Positions 36,934 to 47,635 of a stretch of DNA of 64,000 bases are shown here, piece after piece (within the stretch, counting starts at the first letter, position 1; every line of letters starts with the position of its first letter). Source of the DNA: Saxidomus purpurata (lineage: Eukaryota; Mollusca; Bivalvia; Venerida; Veneridae). The stretch is from NCBI GenBank assembly GCA_022818135.1, contig JAFMSR010000010.1:8657532-8721531 (forward strand). Direction: 5' to 3'. The notes under the pieces were generated by a model. The model had not been told where the DNA came from. It ran no database searches and saw nothing but the letters and a program-made list of their open reading frames with translations. A program made the translations under genes and the position numbers.

Positions 36934-39900
36934 TTATTGGCAAATCAGCAAATTACTTGCCTTTGGCCATTTACATTGTATAAGAAATATGGCAAAGACA
37001 CAATTAATGTACAAATTCATAATAACAATAACACATAAGCATTGAAATGAACAATTACTAAGAAACAGTAACATGGCTTCTTTAATAAACTTACAGATAT
37101 TGAAAATATATTTCTTGCTTTTGTTTGACATAATAGATACGAACTTATTTAAAGTGGGCCAAGAAATATTACCCAGGTACTTTTGTCTTATATCTCTATA
37201 CATATCACAACATAGAAGGAAATGATACTCTGATTCTATTACATTTTGGCAACATAATTTACATTTTCTGTCATTTCTATCAGTACCAGTATACCTTCCT
37301 ACTTCAATCTTTAATTTATGACTGGATAGTCTTATTGACGTCAACCATTTTCTCAGTTCATCATTTGGTATCTTTTCTAAATAATTTTCAAAACAAAACG
37401 TATCCTTGTATTTGCAATAATATTCGAGTTTAGGCATAGAATTAATCGAGGCAAACCAGTCTTGAATGTACTGATCTTTGATTCTGTTTGTGAACATGGG
37501 TAAATAATTAATGTTTTCATCAAAATTATTTCTTACGTTTGTAAAACCCAAATGATCAATTATGGAATTAATACGACTAGCCCAACATGAACCATTCACA
37601 TTGTTACAAAGATTGTAATACATGTTATAGAGAGGGGAATTAACGTTTTTCATTATTTTTAACCAGAATTTTAGTGATCTTTCTTTACATATGACTGATA
37701 GAGGGAACATTCCCAGTTCACCATACACGGCAGCATTTGGAGTCTGAGATTTCACTCCTAGTATATACTTACAAAATCTAATATGTAATTTGTCGAGATC
37801 TTTAGGACTGTAGACACCCCAAACCTCAGAGCCGTATAATAGGATTGGTACAATCATGGTATCAAATAAACGAAGTTTTGTTCTTATATCTAGAGGCACT
37901 TTATCAAATAATACCAGAAGGTTATGATACGCTCTTAATGCTTGATCATGAAGAGATTTTACAGCGAGATTGAAACTTCCAGTGTATGAAAACTTAACGC
38001 CTAGATATGTGAAATTATCAACAATTTCTTACGGTTCTCCGTTAATATAAAAAGTAACATTGTTAAATTGTTTACGTTTTTCGAATATACAAACTTTAGT
38101 TTTAGTAATATTAATAGTTAGACCCCATTTTGAAGAATATTGATGTATACAATCGATTTGCGATTGAAGGCTTACAGGATCCGTAGTAAACAGAACAATG
38201 TCATCTGCAAAAAGGATCATATACATGGACAATAACTCTATATCTTTGTCAGTTAAAAGGTTAAAGTCAATATTTTCTATAATATCATTTATGAATAAAA
38301 TAAAAAGAAGAGGGGAGAGTGGTTCCCCTTGTTTCAATCCAATAGTTACGTCGAAAAAATTCTAAAGAGGCATACTGTTTGACATCTTAACACATGACTG
38401 AACTTTATTGTAAATTCATTTGATCATATTAACCATTTTACAGCTTACTCCAGACTGAATTAATTTTTCCCACAATGCATCACGATTAACGGTATCAAAA
38501 GCTCTCTGGTAATCTATAAAAGTACAAAAAAGCTTGGATTTCTTAGCTAATACCTTTTGAATAACTGTATGAAGTAAAAATATAGCATCAGTTGTAGAAC
38601 GGTTGTCACGAAATCCAAATTGAGAATCATTGAAAATATGTTCCGATTCACACCATTTATTTATACGGTTTCTTGAAAGCAGTGAAAACATTTTCCCCAT
38701 TACACTCACAAGTGTTATTCCTCGATAATTCGAAGGATTATTTTTATCTCCCTTTTTTTAAATAGGTACGATAATATCTTTTGTATCAAATATATGATTA
38801 AATTAGAAACATAGATACGGAGATATAAATGTGTTTGACTCAATGAAAAAATCTTATACATTGTTGTCAAAATCACAACTTTTGTAACGTTTTAGTTTGG
38901 AGATAGTTCGTTGAACCTCTTCCACAGTAATATTAGTATCTAACTGCTCAGTCCTAACAGTATCATTACGTTCTTCATGACTAAATGTGGCAGAGGGGTC
39001 CTCTGCATTATCAAAAACATCCGAAAAATGCTTAACAAAATTTTGCATATCAACATCACTGTTAACATTGTTTGACTTTTTAAATTTATTAAAATACTTC
39101 CAAAATTTCCGTGGAGACGTATTACACAATCTTGATAAGTTATTTTTCTCTTTATTGTAAAAATGCCATCTAGCACGCCTTTTTGTTTTCACAAAATTAT
39201 TTCTTTTCAGCAAAAAGTCTAATTTATTTTCATCAGACTTGCAGGACAAATATTTTCGTTTTGACTCAAGGAAAATGTGTTTACATCTGCGACAATCATC
39301 GTTAAACCATAATGATTTCTTTTTACTACGTTTCGGTTTATTTGTAAAGGTTTTACCAAAACATTTAAAAGATGTGTCATATACAATATTCGAAAATGTA
39401 TCAATACACTGGTTTATATCTATTTCTTTTGATGATAAGCGATTTGTTAAATCATCAAACGAGTCTTTCTTAGAATCTAAGATTTCAAAAAAATGTTCAG
39501 TGTCCGATGTATTCCATATTATTTTATCAAAAGTTCGGTAGTCATCCGCCATCATATCAAGCGTACAGTTCAACGTAAAAACAATAGGACAATGATCCGA
39601 AAACTCAGATATATCAAGAACACTCATATTTACTATTGATTCAAAATTGTTTATACCTGTGATTAAAAATCTACCGTACTTGCTACAGGTCTATTTCTAT
39701 ATATATACGGAGTGATAAGTGTAATTTCCCTTCTCTAGCCGTCCATTGACAATAACAAGATTATTTTCTTTACAGAGAGTTAGTAATTTTGAGCCGAAAT
39801 TATTTATCCGAGTATCGCAATTTTTACGAACAGGTAAATCTGAAGCATTAGTATTGCACATTGGTAAGTCTAAATAACGGTTTAAATTTGATTCAGGCAC

Positions 39901-40419
39901 GTAATCAAGTTGATCGCTTGTTCGCGAATTCATGTCACCTAATATATATACAGAACCATGCTCAATATATCTACGTATGTCATTATTTAGGTTTTCGAAA
40001 AAATCAAATTCATAAAGTGGCGAATTGGCATTTTGGTACACAGCGGAATCTTCCGGCGGAATATAGCATAAACATACATATACATCTTTGTCAGAGTTAC
40101 ATAAATTTTCTTTGAATTTCAACCATATAATACCTTTATTATTCAGGCTAATTAACTCAATATGGTTACTATAACATTGTTTATAATATACGATAACACC
40201 TCCGCTGTTTCTTTTCGATTTCTGGTTGTATTTTGGTCTTGGACAGTTCAAGTACCCATAGCCGTTTATATGTATGTCTGTTAGTTTGGAATTCCATGTT
40301 TCTGTAAGCAAAATTAGATCATAATCTGAAACAAAATTAATAAAGTCACAATCGTTTAATTTTCTTTTGATACCCTGTACATTCCAGAGTAAAACATTTA
40401 ACTGTTTCTGGTTAGCTTC
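36934..40419 (-). pseudogene. LINE A ORF2: endonuclease-reverse transcriptase, inactivated
   Basis: This is the APE-type endonuclease and reverse transcriptase that makes element cDNA at the nicked target. The endonuclease shows LLWNVQG, LLTETW, CYIPPED and GDMNSR, then STVDF displaced by two compensating indels (about 39665-39690), and SDHCPI. RT motifs follow: NYRGITL, FIDYQRAFDTV (catalytic Asp), GLKQGEPLSPLLF and LFADDIVLF. A C-terminal zinc-knuckle-like segment reads CKLCCQNVIESEYHFLLCC. Nearly the whole 1,160 codons stay in one frame, broken by in-frame stops (about 38851-38853, 38767, 38416, 38366 and 38029) and small deletions. No ATG precedes the endonuclease. ORF2 follows the ORF1 TAG directly and in the same frame. 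Confidence 0.85.
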
Positions 40420-40457
40420 CTAACTGTAGCCAGCGCTGGACACAGTATCTACTGTGT
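40420..40457 (-). pseudogene. LINE A ORF1, last 12 codons and TAG stop
   Basis: This is the 3' tail of ORF1, cut off from the rest by the nested insertion. Read on from the target duplication it gives YTVDTVSSAGYS and then TAG (40422-40420). The next codons (GAA GCT AAC CAG) open ORF2 in the same frame. The join with 45993 restores NGKYYTVD without a frameshift, which is the evidence that the two pieces were once contiguous. Confidence 0.85.
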
Positions 40458-40591
40458 AGTATTTATATTATTATTATTAATATTGATAAATTTAAAATAT
40501 TAAAATTAATTTTTTGTAGATAGTCGAAAAATTTGATTTAAAGAAAAAGTAATTATCTCCCTTTACTATTACTTCAAAATGTTATAATTAC

Positions 40592-40720
40592 CTTTCTTAG
40601 TAGTAGATGGATGCTGCCCATTTAGATGGTTTAGCAAATTTGAAGTTGTGCCTTTAAATACGAGTTGCTGATTGCATAGATTGCATGTTGCTTGCGTTTT
40701 ATCAGCAGATCGCGTGAAAT
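40592..40720 (-). pseudogene. BED zinc-finger exon of the hAT-like element (3' part)
   Basis: This part encodes most of a BED finger, the DNA-binding N-terminus of hAT transposases and ZBED proteins. CNLC supplies the two cysteines and NHLNGQH the two histidines, giving C-x2-C...H-x4-H after RSADKTQAT. The first codons, ATG and PPSRVWT, lie at 45421-45397 on the other side of LINE B; joining the two across GACTT continues the frame as VWT then YFTRSADK. The exon ends AAG and is followed by GTAATT (40591 downward), a plausible splice donor, so the intact gene probably had introns. The original product is destroyed by the insertion. Confidence 0.8.
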
Positions 40721-40991
40721 AAGTCAAATCAAAATCAAATATCAAATATCTTTATTCACTCAAGACATGTAAACATGACAACATGAGGTATAAAGAACAT
40801 AGTAATACGAGGCATAGTCAATACTAATGGAAATAATCTAACACAATTAAATATCGGAAGATAGTAGAAACAATTTACTATATAACCAAAGTACATAAAC
40901 TTCTACATACATATTTAAAAAGATTACCGTTCTATTCTTCTATTCTGTGGGAGAAAAACCAATTCAAAGTACAGACAGAGTATATGTATAT

Positions 40992-43900
40992 TCAATTAAA
41001 CACACATAATATATGTTTAACAAACTCGCAGAATTTCCTGCATTCGGTCTTATTTGATATTGTCATAGTCATTGCTTTTCTAAAGGTAATGATATTTGGT
41101 CTAATGTAATAGTCAATTTTAAGTAACTCTTTTATTTTAAAAAAAATTACAACGTAAAAGATAATGAAATTCGTCACCTAATCCGGAATTACATTTAGTG
41201 CATATTCGTTCATTTAAAGGGGTGCGATTCCAAGTTCCAGTCTCTATCGGTAACCTGTGACCACGTGTCCTAAATTTGATAAGGTAAAACAAATATTTTG
41301 GTGGAGTGTTTATTAGACAATTTTCAAAACAAAATTCGCTTTTAAACAATTTATAATTCATACATTTGCTTGAGTTAACGAGTGTTTTGTACCATTCATT
41401 GAGAAATAGGTCAGACAGTTTTTGTTGGACGGTGAGCTTTAACCATTTCGCATTAGAGAACTCGTGTGTCGACCATATGCCAGAAAGGCCACACTCGATA
41501 AGAATATTTTTAACATTGTTAAGCCAAGGAAAATGTTTACGATTATTATTTACTTGGTTGAATCGGTTCAATAAAATGCAGTATAATTTAAAAGTAAGCT
41601 TTATTGTTGTTGGAGCAATTGTAGTTGCCCAAAAAGATATAATTCGTGTTTTTATGTCAATAATTAAAGGTTTGACACCAGTTTCTCCGTATACCATACA
41701 ATTTTGCGTACTGTTTTTCAATTTTAATATCAATTTCAAAAATTTTAGTTGGACCCTTTCAATAATATCTACATTTCCGTATCCCCATATTTCGCAACCA
41801 TAGAGGAGAATTGGTTTAACTGTTTTTATAAAAAGCTCAATTTGCATATCTATCGGTAGGGCAAGGTCTCTTGATTTTTTAACAAGTGAATACATTGCTT
41901 TAGTAGCTTGCCGGGCTATTGCACGTTTTGCATTAAGAAATGAACCACTTTTACTAAATAATATGCCCAGATATTTGTAATCTTTCGCTATTTCAAGCAC
42001 TTCATTTTTATATGTAAATCTGTATTGTCTTTGCCTACCTTTTGAAAAAATAACAACATTAGATTTAGTAATGTTCACTTTTAACTTCCAGAGATCACAA
42101 TACTGTTCATAGATATTTAAAGCATTTTGCAAGTCTTCGGCTGACTCTGATAGGATAACAGTGTCGTCAGCATACAAAAGTATAAATAACTTAACATAAT
42201 TCAAAATCGAGTTGTTCGTTTCTTGATTTTTACAGGTAACTCCATTAACTGTTTGGGCAGAATTAAAAAACTCATGAAGGTCATTCAAATACAGGGAAAA
42301 TAAAATTGGGGACAAATTCTCCCCTTGACGCACGCCAATGTTACATATAAAAAAGTTAGATTTTTGGCCATTTACCATTACACATGACTTTGCATGATCA
42401 TACATATTTTTAATAACATTTAGAAATTTTCCTTGTACATTATAAGAAATAAGTTTGCCCCAAAGACCGTCGCGCCAAACTGTATCAAAAGCAGCTTTCA
42501 GGTCGAGAAATGCACAAAATAAAGATTTTTTAATATTGCCTAGATATTCTATCAGACATGACAAAACGAACATGTTATCTAATGTAGAGTGATGCTTCCT
42601 GAAACCTGCTTGGAACTGGTTAATGATATCATTTTTATCCGAAAACGTTTTTAGTCTAGTATTTAATATTGCCGTAAAAAGCTTTCCTAGACAGCTAAGA
42701 AGTGTAATTGGTCGGTAGTTGATGGGTCGGTTGGAGAGCCTTTATTTTTATATATAGGTTGTATTACCCCAATTGTCCAAGATTTTGGTATAACCCCTGT
42801 CGTAAAAACAATATTGAAAAGTTTTACATATATATCTTTCATCAAAGGCAACGATATTTTGGTATGTTCATTCAAAATTTGGTCTAGACCATTGGCTTTA
42901 TTGTTTTTTAGAGATTTTACAGCAAAATCTATTTCTTCGTAGGAAATCGGTCTATTTAGTTCAGTGTTTAAATTGTTAGGAATTTCTACAGGTATTTCGT
43001 AATTTTCATCGTTTTCATTGTCCAAATTTATGTTTTTAAAATGATTATAAAGTACATTTAAATCAGCTTCTATGTTTGATTTTTTTCTACCACTTAAAGC
43101 TCTCCAGAATTGTTTTGGAGAAGACTTCTTTAATTTTTTAATTCTCAAAATATTCTTACGTTTATACTCTAAGTTTGTTTTATTAAGTATTTTCTTGTAA
43201 TGCTTACTCTTTGTATTTAAATTTATTCTGTTTTGATCTGTTTTTCTTAATTTGTATTGAAATTTTGCCCGATGAAAATCTCTCCTAGAGTTTTTACATT
43301 CTAAATTGAACCATCTAGGTGTATTTCTTTTACTAGAATTGGTAGGAGCTTTTCGATGTAAATAACCAAAACTTGCTTTTGCACTTTCAATAAAAACATT
43401 AGAAATACTGTCTACAATACCTTCCAAATTTTCAATATTAGCAAAATTATTCCTTTCTATGTCATGTAGAGACTCATACATTTGATTGATTTTGTCTAAG
43501 TCAATATTTTCTACAAAAGAATTTAATTTTTCTGAATTCCAAAGACTGACAGAGTCCACATGGTCACTGACAACAATTTTACTAGCTACATTGTTTAAGT
43601 TTAGGTTCAGTTTAATAGGGTTGTGAACATCAGAATACAAGGGGCAAAACTCTAAAACTTCTAACAAATTTACATGTTTAAAAAGAGAATTTGAACATAC
43701 AATAAAATCAACACAACTTGTACCTCTAGATGTTGTTTTGCCTTCTAAGTCACCTTTAGTGCGCCCATTTAGAATAAAAAAATTGTTAAATTGAACAAAA
43801 TCAATAAATTTATAACCATAATTATTACAACCTTTATCTAAAGATTTTCTCTCTAGAGAAATATTTGTATTTTTGAGATGATCAAACTCAGATTGAAATT

Positions 43901-44672
43901 CATAAAATAAATCATCTAAGTCATTTTCATGTAAAAATTCAAAGTCAGGGCATGTATAGTCCTTTAAATCTTTAATTCGAGAATTCCAATCTCCAATCAG
44001 ACAAATAGATGAGTACTTATTATTAAAAGAATCCAATTCATTTTGAATTTCTGTAAAAGGATCTTCAACAGAAAAATCAGAATTTTCCGGTGGCACATAA
44101 ACTACACCGTATAAAATATCGTTCGTCTTGGTGTGCGCTTCTGGGTGCTGTGGGGTTCGTTTTGGGGAGGCTGCGTTTTTGGTACGTGGCATTCCCTGTT
44201 TGATATTATTTTTGTTTTTTTTGGTAAATTTCTTAGATAAAACGAACCAAAGAACAAGTTTACTTGGTGTTTCTATAGTACATACATACGGCTTAAGATA
44301 ATTTTTTATACCAATACAAAGGCCACCTGAACGCCGTTTCATTATCTCTTTCCTATGCTTAAAAAATAGATCAAAATTTTCTAAATTCATTGTACAAAGA
44401 GAATCAAGTTTTGTCTCCTGAAATAAAATAATATCAAAATTTTGAACAAAATCGCAAAATTCAGGACAAATTTGTTTACTTAGTAAACCACACGTATTCA
44501 GTGACAAAATAGAAATACCTTCATATAAGTAGTCACAATTTGATATTGATTGGTTATCTAATAGCGAGTCATTCGTTCCGCTTATAACTTCATGGTCAAC
44601 AATATCGCTGACCGATAAACAATTACACTGTGTAAAACTATAATGTTCTACAGGTAAATCTCCCAACCTGTC
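40992..44672 (-). pseudogene. LINE B ORF2: endonuclease-reverse transcriptase with two frameshifts
   Basis: An APE endonuclease is followed by a reverse transcriptase, about 1,225 codons in all. Endonuclease motifs are ILSLNTCGL, LFQETK, VVYVPPENS, LIGDWNSR, CVDFIVCS and SDVHNPI. RT motifs are NKANGLDQI, AFLDLKAAFDTV, GVRQGENLSPILFSLYLNDL and LLYADDTV. A C-terminal CCHC-like knuckle reads CTKCNSGLGDEFHYLLRC. One frame error lies near 42715, just before the NYRPITLL block, and one at a T8 run at about 41143-41150. Without these the frame is open to a stop at 40992. There is no ATG before the endonuclease: the frame follows the ORF1 TAG (44675-44673) directly. A GC-rich, Pro/Lys-rich insertion lies in the endonuclease at about 44120-44205. 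Confidence 0.9.
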
Positions 44673-45396
44673 CTAGAAATTGACATCGGTAGGATCTACT
44701 GAACTGACTGTCGTCTGCTGAGGAGGCCCTGCAACAGAATATATGTCAAGAGTTTTAGCAAAAGCTTGTTCACTTGCAGAATTTTGAAAATTTGAATCAA
44801 CTTCACAAACACGTTTTACTTGGGTGTCCATGCTATTTTCAAGTGGGGAATTTGCCTTGTGTTTATTCTGTTGCTCAGTTTGGCGCAGTGGTGCATATCT
44901 GTTTGGCGTGGTAAAGTCAACTGATCGCTGCGCCTTGTCCCTAGATCGTTCAAATTCGGCCATGGTTTTGGTTGGGTGTTGTGCACCAGCTTTTCCGGAA
45001 CTTGTAGCCCATGCAGCTCTCGAAGTAAATTTTGCATTAGCGGTCGATCCAACCGATTCTGTAACAGAGTTTGTGTTGGAGTTTGGGTTAACGAAACTCG
45101 TATCAAACCACTTCTCGTTATCAGGGTCATAAGTTAATCCATTAACTTTAAGAGTGTCATTCTTAAGAAATGTTTTATATCCAGGTTTCCCTTTGAATTG
45201 TCGCAAAACAGGAAAAAGCTTACGACGCCTCAGCTCGACATCTTGAGGGAAATATTCATTCACAAAGAATTTGCCTTTCCTGGAATTTAGTTTGACACCT
45301 GCCTCGCGAATGCCTTCTTTTTGGTCAGTGTTCGAGAATGTTGCCAGTATTGGACGGGGTTTGTTTGGTTTATTGTATTTTCCGGAACCCCTGGCA
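44673..45396 (-). pseudogene. LINE B ORF1, 5'-truncated
   Basis: This is the C-terminal part of an L1-type ORF1 RNA-binding protein. From the truncation point it reads ARGSGKYNKPNKPRPILATF, aligning with ARRVGTYDNTKTRPIVVKF in LINE A ORF1. It continues through a charged C-terminal domain (VELRRRKLFPVLRQF, then NDTLKVNGLTYDP) and a polar Ser/Thr/Asn-rich tail ending PTDVNF and TAG. The coiled-coil and RRM halves are missing because the insertion is 5'-truncated. ORF2 follows in the same frame after the TAG. Confidence 0.85.
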
Positions 45397-45421
45397 AAGT
45401 CCAAACACGCGAGGGAGGCAT
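45397..45421 (-). pseudogene. BED zinc-finger exon of the hAT-like element (5' part, with ATG)
   Basis: ATG at 45421-45419 starts MPPSRVWT, an N-terminus typical of BED-finger proteins, cut by LINE B after GACTT. The continuation is at 40592-40720. Confidence 0.75.
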
Positions 45422-45984
45422 GTTAATTGATAGAGCGTACAGTAAATTAATATCGTTTAGCGAAGATCAAACTTAAAGTAAGGATGTTAAAAATAATTTC
45501 AAACATATTTATTAAAGGAAAATATTTGAGTTATTCTGAATGATTGGACAACGAAAGAGTTATATCAGTTGAGTTAATACATGTATAAGCGTGATTGGTT
45601 ATTCGTTTCCGTAAACATGACGTTGATCCTGGAACATTGTGAGATAAACAACTTTTAAAATTTGTTACATAAAACAGGCGACAATTAAAATGAACAAAAG
45701 ATAAAAAGTCACCACAATAACACCTGATGCAAACTGCTAATCCGTAACGATGCCCCCTGTCAATTATGCATTGCAATTTTCGTGTTAATTGGGAAATTTT
45801 TGACACGCTCTAAACAAACAATACAGAACAAACGGTTTTATTCGGCATAATTAGCATTCTTTAGATTGCTACCTATTTAAAAAAATAATAATAATAATTT
45901 ACGAATATTCGAATTTGATTTTCGCATTCGAATATTCGGCCGATTTTCGTATATTCGAATATTCGAATATTCGTTCCCATCCCT
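45422..45984 (-). other. hAT-like element 5' terminal region
   Basis: This untranslated stretch lies between the hAT terminus and its ATG. Positions 45895-45984 carry dense ATTCGAAT/CGAATATTCG palindromic words. The open frame at 45531-45806 (minus) has no recognisable domain and I do not call it. Confidence 0.6.
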
Positions 45985-45992
45985 AGTATTTA

Positions 45993-47061
45993 CCGTTAAT
46001 TATAAGTTTGTCATATGACAATGCAGCTTTCTTGTTATCTTCCCGAGCCTTGATCATGGTAGGGATCAGTAATTTTCGTCTGTCTTGGATCGCTCTAGGG
46101 AACTGATCACCCACACGAAAGTCGGTGTCTTCGGGCAAATCATTCAACACTTTTTGCTTAATTTTCAATTTATCAGGATAATGACTAAATTTCACTACTA
46201 TTGGCCTAGTTTTCGTGTTGTCATACGTGCCGACCCTGCGTGCACGTTCAATTTTTATAGTGTCATATGCATCGCTTATTTTTCGATCGTTTTTGCAAAA
46301 ATCCAAAATTCTCTGTGTACAGTTTTCAGAACGCCGATCATCGACAGAATGCTTTTCACCAAACCCAAAAAACAATAGGTTGTCTCTCATTGATCGAGCT
46401 TGTAGGTCTATTACCTCTTCACTGACATGTTTTAGTTTGTCGTACTCAGATTGCAGATGTTTCATGCGGTCGCGCTCAGATTTTAAAGTTTTGTCAATAT
46501 CCCGCTGCTTTGCTTGTATTTCATCGCAAACCTGGGAGTCAATAGCTCTACTTGTTTCAACCTCTGTGAGAGTCATTTTAGCTTCACTGACTGATTTTTC
46601 AACAGAAAACACCCGGTTTTCAATCGATGTCATTTTCTGGGACAAACTTGATAACTGATTTTCAATTGAATCAAGTTTATGTAATCTCTTGTCCATAGAA
46701 TTTAGCCTTTCAATTACAGTTTGCTGGAAATTGTCACTGTACATTTGAGATTGGTTTGGAGAGGAACTGTAGATAATGTCGACATGAGTTGTGGGTTGTT
46801 GACGAATTGTTGATGCGGTGGTGTAAAAAAAGTACCACTTGGAGTCTGATAAGAGTTCATATTTACCGGATTCGACATATTCATTGGTTGTATATAGCCT
46901 GGGGACGGCATAGGTGGATTAGACATTGCTGTACTATTTGTATTGTTCAAAACATTGCTAGTTGAATGAACCGTATTTGAAGTTCTTTTTTCAGGTAAAA
47001 TACCTGTATTGTCAGGTGAGGAAAGTGTCCTTTTCTTCTTGCTTTTCTTCGATTTTGTCAT
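45993..47061 (-). pseudogene. LINE A ORF1: L1-type RNA-binding protein (one frameshift)
   Basis: An ATG at 47061 opens a basic head (KSKKSKKKR) and a Pro/Asn/Met-rich region. One single-base frame change near 46740-46800 leads into a coiled coil (about 46740-46420, heptad-like LNSMDKRLHKLDSIENQL and following). An RRM-like segment (ARSMRDNLLFFGF) and a C-terminal domain (RARRVGTYDNTKTRPIVVKF, then LIINGKY) complete it. Proteins of this design trimerise and coat the element RNA. The last codons are displaced to 40457-40420 by the hAT-like insertion. Confidence 0.85.
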
Positions 47062-47200
47062 TTGAATGCATATTATAGTCCAGCTAGGTTAAAGATCCAA
47101 CACAGGTTATAAAATATATCCAAAAAGTGCTTTCATCACATTTATATTGTGATTTTAAAGATTTTTTCCCATCTGAATTTGAATTGTGTCCGACATATTT
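47062..47200 (-). promoter_or_regulatory. LINE A 5' untranslated region (limits uncertain)
   Basis: AT-rich sequence upstream of the LINE A ORF1 ATG. The palindromic CACGCATGCGCATC at about 47198-47211 resembles an NRF1-type site (TGCGCATGCGCA). It lies where the divergent 5' regions of LINE A and LINE D meet. Which element owns it, and whether it drives either one, cannot be told from sequence. Confidence 0.35.
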
Positions 47201-47635
47201 CACGCATGCGCATCTTTATTAAGATGTGTTGTTGGTGATGTTTACTCTGTTTCCATTTCCGCCTGTTCTGATTCCTCGCGAGCCTTCGGTTTTGAGTTAA
47301 TATCTTGTAGGGACACTGTTAAGGTGTTGATTGACTTTTGTAGTTTTGTTGGTTCCCTGTTTTGCGGCCCTAAGCATATGATTTCCTCATTTTGTTGGTC
47401 TTGTTGTTTTATTTCTTCTGTGACGAATCATTAATTCACCCCAGCATTTCTCCATGTTGTTTCTCTTTATCATTTATCAGCCCGACTTTCGTGTTCGGGT
47501 TGTGTGTTCATGTTTTGGTGGCGTTAGACCTGGATAGGCATGTTTATTTACCTCCGGAAAAAATCGAAGAAAATTACTTGTTTTAATGATTTTTAACAAC
47601 TGATTTTATAATTTTTAACCTGAGAAATATCAACA

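Larger units (their letters stand above)
40721..45401 (-). mobile_element. LINE B: 5'-truncated L1-like retrotransposon, about 4.67 kb
   Basis: LINE B spans 45396 down to 40726 on the minus strand, between GACTT target copies at 45397-45401 and 40721-40725; these may extend into the T/GA-rich tail. Its 5' end starts inside ORF1, the usual result of incomplete reverse transcription. The 3' end has AATAAA (40751-40756 complement) followed by GATATTTGATATTTGATTTT, the short-repeat tail of this LINE type. It is the youngest layer of the nest and shows only a few single-base frame errors. Confidence 0.9.
40466..45984 (-). mobile_element. hAT-like element with BED zinc finger, itself split by LINE B
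   Basis: The insert in LINE A is flanked by the 8-bp duplication AGTATTTA, a size typical of hAT transposons. Its 5' end (minus strand, from 45984) reads AGGGATGGGAACGAATATTC and continues as a cluster of ATTCGAAT words, a familiar hAT terminus in animals. It carries an ATG and BED-finger exon. The far end (TTAATAATAATAATA before 40465) lacks a matching inverted repeat, so that end is deleted or atypical. Only about 850 bp of the element remain besides LINE B; no transposase catalytic domain is present. Confidence 0.7.
36918..47160 (-). mobile_element. LINE A: L1-like non-LTR retrotransposon, split by a nested insertion
   Basis: This minus-strand element has a 5' untranslated region above 47061, ORF1 (47061-45993 continuing at 40457-40420), ORF2 (40419-36934) and a 3' end AATAAAGTTGAAAGTTGAAT at about 36918-36940. 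The two halves are one element. Removing 40466-45992 (insert plus one target copy) restores ORF1 codon for codon across AGTATTTA, present at 45985-45992 and 40458-40465. The 5' limit is uncertain because LINE D begins nearby. ORF1 type and APE plus RT organisation resemble the L1/Tx1 group; the exact clade is not determined. Confidence 0.85.

Noticed and set aside
41366..41803. 145-codon plus-strand frame
   Set aside because: It is antisense to the LINE B reverse transcriptase; a shadow frame.
45531..45806. 91-codon minus-strand frame between the LINE ORF1 pieces
   Set aside because: It lies in the untranslated 5' region of the hAT-like element, has no domain, and the real BED-finger start is at 45421.
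46215..46658. 147-codon plus-strand frame
   Set aside because: It is antisense to the coiled-coil and RRM part of LINE A ORF1; a shadow frame.
36934..47061. Reading the block as three or more independent minus-strand LINEs
   Set aside because: Target duplications and restored reading frames show that the outer ORF1 and the outer ORF2 belong to one element split by a nested insertion.
47186..47434. 82-codon plus frame, and an antisense frame reading a charged EEIKQQDQQNEE segment, in the LINE D leader
   Set aside because: Neither has an ATG in good context or a recognisable family. The overlap of two open frames is plausible by chance in a short leader.
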